A model generated the notes under the pieces. It saw only the letters and a list, made by a program, of their open reading frames with translations. It did no database searches and was not told the DNA's origin. From JALZUU01 sp964441245 (GTDB lineage Bacteria > Bacteroidota > Bacteroidia > Chitinophagales > Saprospiraceae): a stretch of DNA of 64,000 bases. The translations under genes were made by a program, and so were the position numbers. The stretch is from NCBI GenBank assembly GCA_964441245.1, contig CAYTVR010000007.1, forward strand, positions 1-64,000, in the 5' to 3' direction. Positions 27,749 through 38,600 of the stretch are shown here, one piece after another (positions within the stretch are counted from its first letter, which is position 1; each line of letters begins with the position of its first letter).

Positions 27749-27953
27749 GATTTTTCCTAAAGAAAGGAAACGATTTAAGGATTAAATTGTTTTCACCAAG
27801 GTAAGTAAAAAACTAAAGCTTAAAAGTCTATAGCCAACTTTTTAAAAAAAACATCGACAATTGATTTAATAATTTCGTAAATTATAACCTAACCCACGAC
27901 TTAGGTCGAAAAATTTCACTAATTAAAATAAGCGAGGCACTAAAAATGAAATC

Positions 27954-28379
27954 ATGATAGATAAAGTAAAAAAGACCTTCCAACAGGCAGGAGATTTGAT
28001 CAAAGAACAAGCTAGTAATTTGGGCGAAGGCGCCAAAGAAAAGTCCTATCAATTATTTGAACAATGGGCGCAAGTCTTTCCTAAACTAGATGCTTTAGGT
28101 TTAAAAATGGAATGCTTCTCCATTACAGTCACCCTAAATCCAGCAATGGAAGTTCATTTAAAAGGATTGACTGCTGATTTTACACCTGATAAATTAGCCG
28201 AGATGATGGAAGTATCTAAAGATAGTACGCTAGTTACCTCCGTTCTTAAAGCCATCAAGACTACCTATGATTTACATCAAAAAACGGAAGCTGAGTTATT
28301 TGAACCTCTTTTTGTCAGAATTACCGTTTCTATTCCTCCAGAAATTAAAGTATACCTCGGTAAGCCACCAATTGAATAG
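27954..28379 (+). CDS. Hypothetical protein, 141 aa
   Basis: No family is recognised. The N-terminal 45 residues form an amphipathic helix rich in lysine, glutamate and glutamine (KVKKTFQQAGDLIKEQASNL). A beta-rich segment follows (CFSITVTLNPAMEVHLKGL), then a helical stretch (DKLAEMMEVSKDSTLVTSVL) and a closing strand pair (FVRITVSIPPEIKVYLGKPP). There is no signal peptide or membrane helix. The strand-helix-strand body could be a small lipid- or ligand-binding fold; this is a guess. It lies 23 bases before the large glycosidase-like gene and may be co-transcribed with it. Confidence 0.6.
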   Translation: MIDKVKKTFQQAGDLIKEQASNLGEGAKEKSYQLFEQWAQVFPKLDALGLKMECFSITVTLNPAMEVHLKGLTADFTPDKLAEMMEVSKDSTLVTSVLKAIKTTYDLHQKTEAELFEPLFVRITVSIPPEIKVYLGKPPIE

Positions 28380-28402
28380 CTTGATTATTCCTATCTTTAC
28401 AT

Positions 28403-31018
28403 ATGAATTTATCTAAAATATTCCTTCAACATATCACTAGTATCTTAGTGTTGTTGATCTCTACGAATTATACAACCAAAGCTCAATACCCAGTTTTGCT
28501 GCATGAAGGAATGGTTTTTAATATTTCTGCAAAAGGTGAGAGTCATCGCCTTGTCGACCGACAATATGAGCTACTAAAAAATCCTCCCAAGCACCATCAA
28601 GCAATTCGTGGAGGTTTCCCATGGGATAAATCTTTCCAAGAAAATGGATGGAATCGTTCTTTTATTGGTCCTTTCAATTCTCCTGATTTATATCAAAATC
28701 AAAATTTGTATTATCCTCTCGAAGTCATTATTGATTTAGGCGAAGTTGCGGTATTGACGGAATTTTGCTTGGCAGACTTACATGGAGAAGGAAAAATAAA
28801 AATCGAAATCGGATCTAAGCAGAATTGGAAAAGCATTTTCCATCAAGAGCTCAAACAAACCTTTACCTGGTATTGTAAAAATAAATTACAAGAGAAAGGA
28901 CAATATCTAAAGTTGACTTTAAATGATCCTAGTGCGAATATTGGTGAGCTATTTTTACAAACGCAAAAACCGCTCAACAATACAATTTTCAAAAAAAGCA
29001 AAACATCTACTTCGACTTTGACTTCACCAACTATGGATCGTTTTATCGGAGTCAATATCAATACAGAAGATCCATCTTATTTGATTGCACCATTTAGTTT
29101 TGTTAGAGAATACCATGACTGGCAATTGGATATCGGATCTCATCAACCCGACACTTGTCATGCCTATCAATGGAATCCATGCAATGCTTACGAAGGATGG
29201 CATTTTGATCGATTGTATCAAGAACTTGTGGATAATAGAACCACTATTGCTGCCAATCTAAAAGGAACGATTCCAGCATTACAACAATACACGAATGAAG
29301 ACAAACCATTAAAAAAGGGAGCCGATCCTAGAGATCCAAAATCTTATATTCAGCATGCGGAATATCTCTATCAATTCGCCGCTAGATATGGGCACCAAAA
29401 AACATCAACAAAACAATTACAAAATAGAGTTAGTGAAAAAGCAGTAACTGGTCTTGGCCTAATCACCTACCTAGAAGATTGGAATGAGCAGGATAAATAT
29501 TGGATGGGCGCTACAGGTTCTCTACAACAAGAAGCAGCTTATTTTTCACCATTCGAGTATGCAGCAATGTTGAGTGCGGATTATGATGGGCATGAATCTA
29601 CGCTTCAATTTACTATTCAAAATCAAAATTGTAGCGATGACTATCCTGTTGGGATCAAAAACGCAGACCCTGGAATGAAGGTCGTCATGAGTGGGATCAC
29701 CGGATTGAATCTAGACTATGTCAAGGGGATTCAACTTTGGGCAAGAATGAATAGAAAAGATCAAGCATTCCCTGCTGATGTTCTAAATTTCCATCATTAC
29801 AGTAACAACTTTGGAGGACAGTCCGGTCCACCTAAAAAGAATTCGCATGGCGTTTCACCTGAGGAAGATCAATTGTATCAAAAACTTAAATCCATTGTCG
29901 ATTATCGAAATAAATATTTACCCGAAAAGGAATTATGGCTGTCAGAATTTGGATATGATGTCCATCCTCAATCTCCGCAAAAAGCTCCTCCCATTGGTCC
30001 GTTCACTTCTGAAGAGGTTCAAGCGCAATGGGTCATTCGATCTTTTTTGGCTATCGCTGCTGCTGGCTTCGACAAGGCTCAATTGTTTACCATGACGGAT
30101 GGTTATAAGTCAAATCCAGCTCAGATGTTTTCGACTTGTGGTTTGGTCGAATTAGCAAAAGAACAAGACCCAACTACTCCACTTCCGGATTTTACACCGA
30201 GGACTGTTTGGTATTATGTCTACACTATGAAGAATAGATTAAAAGGTTTTCGCTTTAAGCAAATCCTTTCATCGAATGTAGAAAACGTAAATATTTATGA
30301 ATTTGAATCTGGAAAAAATCCGGATCAAAAAGTCTATGCCGTTTGGGCGACAAGCAGTAAAAATCATTTGGCGAAAAATGTTCGTTTCAAATCTACTAGT
30401 CCGATCCAAAATGCGACTCAAGTTAATTTGCAGCATGGCGATCTTGATGGTATCACAAAACCACTGTTCTCTAAAAACAATCAATTCCTTTTAAAAGAAG
30501 TAAGTGAATGCCCTATTTTTATTCTGGTCAACCAAAAAGTAAAAAACCTTGATGGCTGTGGCAAAAACATTGCTTTAGCACCTTCTATGATTCGACAAGA
30601 AGGTAAACTAACCTGGGGCAATCCGGTTTATTTGATTGATGAACCATTCTTAAAAAATGGAAGTACCCGCCAACCAATTTGCGGTTTGGGAGGGCAACCT
30701 CATACGCCTTGGATGCAAGTAGCTGGCCAAAGTTGGCCTCGAACGACAAAGGAAATGGCAACTATTATTGACTTACAACAAACACATTTGATCAATGGGA
30801 TTTCTATTTTTGATATGAATAATGAAGGTTGGCTTCGAATAGAATATGGAGAACCAGGACAATGGAAAACATGGAGTAGATACCGAACTAGAAAGTACAA
30901 AGAATGGAAATCTTGGTGGAATCTAAGTTTAAAAACTCGTTATATTAAAGTCATTTACGAAGATCCTAGAGCTGTAATTGGAGAAATAATCCTAAGAGGT
31001 GATTCCATTTCTGAGTAA
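28403..31018 (+). CDS. Secreted clan GH-A glycoside hydrolase-like protein with discoidin-like ends
   Basis: An 871-residue exported protein (signal peptide to about residue 28, TTKAQ|). A central TIM-barrel-like region carries the two clan GH-A carboxylates: acid/base candidate E362 in LEDWNEQDKYW and nucleophile candidate E515 in LWLSEFGYD, with FHHYSNN between. N-terminal (about 80-200) and C-terminal (about 770-870) segments resemble F5/8-type C (discoidin) carbohydrate-binding sandwiches: VIIDLGEVAVLTEFCLAD and TIIDLQQTHLINGISIFD, each ending in a similar GE(L/I)xL strand. No T9SS domain is seen. GH family and substrate are unknown; a periplasmic or secreted polysaccharide enzyme is likely. 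Confidence 0.75.
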   Translation: MNLSKIFLQHITSILVLLISTNYTTKAQYPVLLHEGMVFNISAKGESHRLVDRQYELLKNPPKHHQAIRGGFPWDKSFQENGWNRSFIGPFNSPDLYQNQNLYYPLEVIIDLGEVAVLTEFCLADLHGEGKIKIEIGSKQNWKSIFHQELKQTFTWYCKNKLQEKGQYLKLTLNDPSANIGELFLQTQKPLNNTIFKKSKTSTSTLTSPTMDRFIGVNINTEDPSYLIAPFSFVREYHDWQLDIGSHQPDTCHAYQWNPCNAYEGWHFDRLYQELVDNRTTIAANLKGTIPALQQYTNEDKPLKKGADPRDPKSYIQHAEYLYQFAARYGHQKTSTKQLQNRVSEKAVTGLGLITYLEDWNEQDKYWMGATGSLQQEAAYFSPFEYAAMLSADYDGHESTLQFTIQNQNCSDDYPVGIKNADPGMKVVMSGITGLNLDYVKGIQLWARMNRKDQAFPADVLNFHHYSNNFGGQSGPPKKNSHGVSPEEDQLYQKLKSIVDYRNKYLPEKELWLSEFGYDVHPQSPQKAPPIGPFTSEEVQAQWVIRSFLAIAAAGFDKAQLFTMTDGYKSNPAQMFSTCGLVELAKEQDPTTPLPDFTPRTVWYYVYTMKNRLKGFRFKQILSSNVENVNIYEFESGKNPDQKVYAVWATSSKNHLAKNVRFKSTSPIQNATQVNLQHGDLDGITKPLFSKNNQFLLKEVSECPIFILVNQKVKNLDGCGKNIALAPSMIRQEGKLTWGNPVYLIDEPFLKNGSTRQPICGLGGQPHTPWMQVAGQSWPRTTKEMATIIDLQQTHLINGISIFDMNNEGWLRIEYGEPGQWKTWSRYRTRKYKEWKSWWNLSLKTRYIKVIYEDPRAVIGEIILRGDSISE

Positions 31019-31382
31019 TTCCTCAATTTTTTTCATCCGCTTTTTTGTCACACAATTCAAGTCCTTAATCATCGTAAAACTGACTTGATCTTTTTTGAGG
31101 AATCATAAAAAAATGATGCCCAGATAGATACAGATAATGATATAAAATTATTCGTTTATACCTTTCAAGATATATTTTATAAAAACGCTTATCATCCCTT
31201 TTAATAAAACACAAATTCCAAATTCCGAATAATTTTCTGGCTGAAATCAGCACACAATTTGTCTATACCTTAGTGAAAATACAGCAAATCAAATATAATT
31301 TAGACTTCAGAAAAGCATTCAAAATCTTCTATTTTTTTTTAATGCTGAAGCAAAATTATATCAACGAATATAACGACGTAGA
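31019..31382. other. Intergenic region with a weak hairpin
   Basis: About 360 AT-rich bases without a gene. ATTCCTCAA (31018-31026) can pair with TTGAGGAAT (31095-31103), enclosing TCAAGTC/GACTTGA, possibly a weak terminator after the glycosidase gene. CTTCAG...GCATT and AATGCTGAAG (31341-31350) form an imperfect dyad before the next start codon. Confidence 0.4.
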
Positions 31383-31781
31383 ATGAAAAGTTACATAACC
31401 AAGATCTCCAATAAATATAAAACTGGAGAACCCATTATAGAAGAAGTATATAGTATCATTGATACCAAGATCCAATATATTGACTATTTAACCAATCAGG
31501 CTGTCCTGCCATTTATTCATACAGGCTCTCTTACCGGTGGTTCAACTTTTGCGAAGAGCGGCCCGCTTTATTCCAAAGGTAACAAAAGTGATAATTTCCT
31601 AAATCAAATCGAAGTGAATAGCAAACAAAAATGTTTATTATTGGTTATTCGCACCATGCTCTGCATCGAGAATGCACACGCTGCATTTGATTTACTGACT
31701 GAAAATAAATTTCTTAGCTATACAGAAAAAGCCTTAACAAAAGTCTTGGAAGAAGAATTAATAAAAGGCTTAACTCAATAA
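31383..31781 (+). CDS. Hypothetical cytoplasmic protein, 132 aa
   Basis: No family is recognised. It is predicted soluble, mixed alpha/beta, without signal peptide. The centre has a serine/glycine-rich stretch (HTGSLTGGSTFAKSGPLYSK) flanked by helices (EEVYSIIDTKIQYIDYLTNQ before, IRTMLCIENAHAAFDLLTEN after). The helical C-terminus could support dimerisation. It faces a hypothetical minus-strand gene with 70 bases between the stops. Codon use and AT content look like the neighbours, so a real gene is likely. Confidence 0.55.
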   Translation: MKSYITKISNKYKTGEPIIEEVYSIIDTKIQYIDYLTNQAVLPFIHTGSLTGGSTFAKSGPLYSKGNKSDNFLNQIEVNSKQKCLLLVIRTMLCIENAHAAFDLLTENKFLSYTEKALTKVLEEELIKGLTQ

Positions 31782-31850
31782 ACTCTGAGCTAACATTATC
31801 AGCAGATGAGCACATTGACCAATTGTTCCAAATAAATAACTTATGGGATT

Positions 31851-32501
31851 CTAATCTGGATTTCGTTCACAATAATCAAGGAAATATTTTTTCAGTTTTT
31901 TTCCTTTCTTTGATTCCTTATTGAACTGTTCCAGTAACTCTTTATCTCGTTTCAAAACTTTTCTTAATGACATTTTAGTTAGTTCTACTTTTGTATTTGT
32001 TTTTGTGTCAAATATCATTTCTTGTACATTATGTCCTTTCATTCCTGAAGTGCCCGTTGCGAACAATGAATACTCTAGTGGATTATATTTGACATAATAC
32101 AAGAACCTTCCTTTTCCTTCTAACCTGGCAAAATGTTCCTTTATATTTAGTCTAAAAGGATAAGATGGATTAATGTAATAGTCCTTTCCATCAAAGAATG
32201 CAAATATCTTACTCAATTTTTTACGCCTAGTCTTCTTAGGTACGTCAAAATCACACCAACGAATTTTGGCCTTCTCTTTTAACCAACCATAACCAAAATC
32301 CTTATGCTCATACTTAAGTAAGAAACTGTCTTTCGAATTGGATTTTTTTTGATTAAAATCATTCAATGTTGTAAAAATACTAACCTCTGCTAATGATGTT
32401 TCCGTTTTATCCTCTTGTCCAAACAAGCCACTACAACAAAGAAGACTAGCTGACATCAATAACACTTTTACCAACTTTAGATTCCGATTCTTTTCTTTCA
32501 T
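31851..32501 (-). CDS. Exported hypothetical protein, 216 aa
   Basis: Signal peptide with hydrophobic core VLLMSASLLCCSGLFG and likely cleavage before QEDKTE. The mature part has strands and basic turns (YGWLKEKAKIRWCDFDVPKK, FFDGKDYYINPSYP, RFLYYVKYNPLEYSLFATG) and a lysine-rich helical tail (RKVLKRDKELLEQFNKESKK). It resembles small Bacteroidetes exported proteins of unknown function that describe a value or state in strands followed by a helix. The CC in the leader might suggest lipidation, but the lipobox context is poor. It lies downstream of the giant adhesin, beyond that gene's terminator. Confidence 0.6.
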   Translation of the reverse strand: MKEKNRNLKLVKVLLMSASLLCCSGLFGQEDKTETSLAEVSIFTTLNDFNQKKSNSKDSFLLKYEHKDFGYGWLKEKAKIRWCDFDVPKKTRRKKLSKIFAFFDGKDYYINPSYPFRLNIKEHFARLEGKGRFLYYVKYNPLEYSLFATGTSGMKGHNVQEMIFDTKTNTKVELTKMSLRKVLKRDKELLEQFNKESKKGKKLKKYFLDYCERNPD

Positions 32502-32592
32502 ACTTGATAATAATTCACAATTGATTTTCCTCCAATTACTTTTAACTAAAACGTTTTTTCTTCTTCTATATTTCTTACTTTCGTAAAAACAT

Positions 32593-32624
32593 AAAAACCT
32601 TCCAGAAAAATCTGAAAGGCTTTT
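32593..32624 (-). terminator. Rho-independent terminator of the giant adhesin gene
   Basis: On the minus strand CCTTTCAGA (32619-32611) pairs with TCTGGAAGG (32606-32598) with one G.U pair and a 4-base loop, followed by TTTTTATGTTTTT. It lies 70 bases after the adhesin stop. Confidence 0.8.
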
Positions 32625-32689
32625 ATATTACATTATTTTTCCCAATTCATTACTTTTATTTTAAAAATAAAAGGTAAGAGCAAAAGGTT

Positions 32690-35600
32690 TTATCGATACA
32701 ATTCAAAGTATCCCTTGAAGGATCGATCTTCCTCATCATTTAATTTTAAGAAGTAGAAGTAAGTTCCATCAGGTAAATCTTTATTACCATTCCAGGTCCC
32801 ATTCCATTTATTGTCGTAACCAATGGTTCGATAAACGACGTTCCCCCATCTATTATAAATCAACAATTCTGAATCTGGAAAATCTTCAATTCCAGAGATA
32901 AAGAAAACATCATTCACTCCATCGTTATTGGCAGAAACCGCTGTAAATATAACAATGTCCACACAGGCAATCCAAATTTTAGCTCTAGCGGTATCACAAC
33001 CATTTGGAGAACAAACGACATAGGTAAATTCATCCCAACGTTCACAGAACTCATCATCCGGATTATACGTGACCGAACAATCCAAGTTCATCGTGGCAGT
33101 ACCATAGCTAGGTGGTGTTAATAAATAAGCAGTATCTAATCCACCAAACAACACATCATTGCCTTTTACATCTACGACAACTGGCGTTCCTAAAAACGTA
33201 CTATCACAATCCACTTCTGCTACTGGAGGATCAAAATATGGTTCCACCAAAATACAGAAATACGTCGTATCACAAAGTCCATTGTCATCACAAAGTACTA
33301 TACAGGCCGTATCTTTTCCAAGTTCTAAACCAGTATATTCTACGCACCAAGTATTCGGATCTAAGAAGAAATCAACCACTTCACTAGATTCATCTGCGCA
33401 GAAATTATCAATCGAAACAATCGTTCCGGGTAAAGATAAAGTATCCAAACAGAAGGTATCTGTTTCATTGATAAATATAGTATCTACCACAAAGTTAGGC
33501 CCTGTGCTCGTACAAGCATCAACGGTGATATAAATCGAAACCGTATCACAAATACCCGCTGCATCACAAAGCTGGATACAAGCCGTATCCATCCCTATAT
33601 TAATTCCTTGATAACTGATACAGAAATTATCCGAATCAATTCCAAAGTCAACCAAAGCATTTGAGGTGCAAACATTACTCATGCTGACTATATCTCCAGT
33701 CAATTCTAGCAAGGAGGTATCTATACAAGATATACCAGAACCATTATAACAAACCGTATCTAATAATAAGTCATCGGGTAATATTACTTCGATCACGACA
33801 TGAGTCGTATCACAAATTCCAAATTCATCGCAAATCACAAAACAAGTTGTATCATTTCCTAATGAAATCCCTGTCAATACAACACAAGTATCTCCGAGGA
33901 ATTCATAGGTTACATTATCAACATTTCCACAAGCATTGTATATGGTATCTGCTGAACCTAAAAGTTCGGTTGTATTGAAACAGATCGTGTCATTATCAAA
34001 TATTTCGATTGTAGTATAAATCGTATCTGGGGTAGTACACAAAATATTGGTGTACAAAGTATCGGAACAATTTATCACAGAATCTCGAACAATAATTTCA
34101 TGTATTCCCGTTCCAACGAAAATGCCTAATCCCATTGGTACTCCCGTAAAATCAGGTGTCAAAGTGGAGTTCGCACCAAAGTCGGTCGCCTCTACATCCA
34201 TCGCGCCAAAGGTCATTCCTACCGACATACCCGAGATAACTTGTGCATTAGCATTGAGCTCCCACATCGCATTGGGTATCCAAGTATTCATAGAGTCTAC
34301 CAAAGCATCAATGTCTGCAAATATTCCTGTAAAGTTATTACTTCCTACAGCCCATGAAGTGATATTATATGGCCCCAATCCTCCTTGACCAAAAAGATTT
34401 TGATAAGAATAAGTCACTATCGTATCCCATGCACAGCCATCAAAAGTATCTGTAAAGTTGACACCATCAACAGTAATGACATAGTTAGGTAAAGTAGCTA
34501 ATGGAATGTCCATGCATACTTGATAATTCTCTCCACAGTTCACTGCCTGTGCAATCAATGAATCAATTCCAAAGAAATAATCACATTCATTCACATTACA
34601 ACTCGGAACAAAAATAGCCTCTTCAATAACCAAACAACCCATTGCATCGGTTACGGTAAGATTATAAGTACCAATAATTAAATCTGTTCGATCTTCGGTA
34701 TCATCCGCTTCCGCTAAATCCGCCCAATCGTAATCATAAGGACTTGTTCCTCCAAAAGATTCTACATCTGCGCTTCCTAAATTTCCTCCACAAACTGGTG
34801 TGATGGTAATCAATATTTCTAATGCATCTGGTTCCTCAATAGTCACACAATTCGATCCAGCTAAACAGCCTGCACCATCTTGAATATAAATACAATATTC
34901 ACCGGGTGCTAAGTCCAAATTAGTATAAGTATTCACACCGTCGGTAATGATTGTATCTGGTGTTCCATTAAAGGCACCATCATAATTAATACTAAAATTA
35001 AACGATCCATTATTAGAACCAAAACAAGATACATGTGTCGTATCGGTAAAAGTAATAGCAGCTCCTGGCACATTATCTTGCATCACAAATACCACTGAAG
35101 TTTCACAAGTTGTACTCGGATCATTGTCTCTCACCACAACAGTGTAAACACCAGAACCTAAGTTGGCTCTCATAGCAGTCGTGGTGATCACCCCATCATT
35201 CCAAACGTAAGTATAATTACCGCTACCACCTGTTACATTAATCGTTGCTTGTCCATTTTCAACATTACAATTAGCTGCAACATCAATCATTGCATCCGCC
35301 ATTAATCCATTTTCTTCATCAATTAGTACGGTGATTACATTTTGACAATTTGGATCAGCTGGATCAGTAACGGTTACAAAATGAGTTCCGGCAGTCAAAT
35401 CATTTCGGGAGTTATCTGTCGTACCATTTTCCCACAGGTAGGTGAAAGTTGTAGGATTTAATTGTGCAAAACCATCAGCGGCTGCACAAGTCGCTGGCAT
35501 AGTCGTATAAGTTGCATCAGGTCCATCCAGATTAGAAATCGCAAAGAAAACTTCATCTGAACATTGACTATCTAAGGTATCCAGGATACTTACCGTATAT

Positions 35601-38600
35601 CCTCCCCAAGGTAAATTGGTTCGAATATTTCCAGCTCCTTGCGGACTACCTACATCTGGTGTCCAGGTAAATTCATATCCACCTTCATTCTGATCCAAAT
35701 TGATATTGGCAGAACCTGTAGCTTGACCACACACCGATTCAACTACAATAATGGAGTTGACATCTGGTTGCTCACATGGACAATTATTCCCAACGGCTAC
35801 ATCATCATTTAAAGTACAACCATTTGCATCGGTTACGACCAAATCATAAGTACCAATAGCTAAGTTATTTCTATCTTCCATATTGACCGCGCCTGGTACA
35901 TCTTGCCAATCTACCTGGAATGGAGCCGTTCCTCCAAGAACAGTCAAGTCAATACTTCCAGGACCATCACATGCTTCTTCTACGATATACAAGAACGTAA
36001 TTGGATCCGGTTTTTCAATGACCAAACAAGTACCACCTGTGACACAACCAGCATCATCTGTTATCACAACACAGTACTCTCCTTCTGATAGACTTCCATT
36101 CGTAAATAGATCACCATCCGCATCCATAATGACGGTATCTGCAGGAAATGCAAATCCAGCTTCAAAGGCAATACTAAAATCAATTCCACCATCCTGATTG
36201 CCATCACAACTAATATTGTTCACCATATTAACGGTCATATTTGCTGCAGGTACATTGTCCGTCAGGACAAAACTAAATGGTAATTCACAACCAGAACCAT
36301 CGTTGTCTGTAATGGTAACAGTGTGCATTCCCGAAGTTAATCCATTTTGAATATTGCTACCGCCAGACCAACTAAAACTATAACTTCCACTACCTCCAGT
36401 AACCGTGATCGAAACCGACCCATTACTCATATTACAATCTGGTTGTTGCGTGACTACGACCTCTGCACTTAAGGTATTACTTTCTTCAATTTCTACCTGT
36501 ACTATACTTGGACAATCTGGGAATCCAGGATTCGTGACCGTTACGAAGTAGGTGCCTGCGCCCAAATTAGCATGCATATTTCCGCTTGCTCCAGGTACTT
36601 CCCAAACATAGTCAAAGGTTGCTGGTAAGAAGGTTGCCGTTCCATCTGTTGCAGCACATGATGCTGGTGTCGTCGTAAAAGTACTGACCGGTCCATCACT
36701 ATTATTGACTACAATTTCCACGTCAGTGGTACAAGTTGGATCTCCAACCAAACTCATTTCTACCGTATATCCTCCAGCAGGAAGATTATCTCTAATATTT
36801 CCAGCTCCGACTGAGATGCCTAAATCTGGCGTCCAATTGTAATTATAATTACTTTCATCTCCTTCAATTTTGATCATAGCATAACCATCGGTCGTTCCAC
36901 AAGTTGGTTCAATGACGGTGACACTCGTCAATTGAGCAGGCTCACATAAACAAGAATTGATAGAGAACGTTTCTGTAACTGTACAACCTGTCGAAGCACC
37001 CGTTAGTACCACTTCAAACTCCGTTGGATTAGTGGTATAAATTGCATCAAAAGTCAATGTATTGTTGGAGACGACCACATCATTTTCAAAAAGTCCTCCT
37101 GTGATCGTATAAGTCGTTATACCTTCATTCAATTCAATGGAAACTGGTATCGTATCAGCTGAACAGTTTTGTAAATCCGTTACAGGGGTTAAGATAATTG
37201 GAGTTGGAAAAACGTTTAAGGTTATTTCTGTAGTATCATAACATCCTAAGGCATTCGGTCCATATACTTGATAAGTAGTAGTCACATTTGGTGATACATC
37301 TAAAGAGGAACCCGTTCCTTGAATATTTCCAGAAGGTAAAGCGACCCATGTATAACTTTCTGCACCAGAAGCAGTCATGGTAACCGTTTCATCTGAACAA
37401 GTCGTCGACGGTGGATTGTTAGTAATCACAATCTCTGGAGCATCTAGAACTGTAATTTCCATCGTAACGGTGTCTACAAAAGTCGGAAATGCTGGATCAG
37501 TTACTAAAACGTAATAGTTATAAACTGAATTTTCTAAGCCTCCGCTAAATGTTGGATTCGGTGAATCAAGAGGGGTCAACATGCCTCCTGGAGGATTCGT
37601 TGGATCGGCCTCCCATAAATAATTGCTACCACCAGCTGCCAAAATTTCTAATTCTTCATTCGGACAAATATCTGTGTCGCCAGGAATAATTGTTCCAATA
37701 ATTGCATTACTATTTATAACGACTACTGTTGCTACTTCAGAACAACCTGTAGCCGAAGTAACAGTTACCATATAATTGGTATCTCCAGTTGGAGTGGCAA
37801 TCGGCATAGCAGCTGTTGGATCATCCAATGTTCCTGCTGGTGACCAATTGTAGGAAAATGGTGCTGTTCCATTATTCATCAAAACACCAATTGGAGTAGA
37901 TTGACCTGGAAGCACATAAACCGTATCCGGCTGATTGATCACGACAGCTAAACCTCTAACAATACTTATGGTGTCTCGACTCACGGTATTACAAGTAGGC
38001 CGGGTCGTTTCTAAAATATACATTAAGGTATCTTCAACTACTGCGTTGTGGGCAACAGTTAAAACAGGATCAACAATATTGGTTGCACTTAAATCACCAG
38101 TTGACGCAGGTGAAATAGCCAACCAGTTATAAGTGTAACCATTTAAATTATTACATGTTGGATCTCCTAAATCAGTAACGATAGTTGTCGGAGAAGCCTC
38201 ACAGAATAATTGATCTGTCCCAGCATTTAATAATTGTGGTTCACCTAAAGGTGTTTCAGGAATTTCACAAAGTCCTAAACCTGTCGTATCCAATTGTGCA
38301 ATCAATCCACATGCTTGTGAAGCAGAAACCGTCAAGGTATGCATGAATGGTAAAGCACCACCAGAAGCAATTGGTCCACTATCTGTAAAATTATTGATTT
38401 CGATATCTCCAGCATCAACAAGGCCATCATCATTGACATCATAAAAGTATCGAACAGTGAAGTTACTCGCGGGAAAATCAATTCCAGGATTTCCAAAAGC
38501 ACCACTGATATTTACCGACTCCGCATTTCCATTTTGACAGAAACTAGTCACTCCACTTAGATCAATAGATAATAAACTTTGAAGTACTGGCAGGTCGGTT

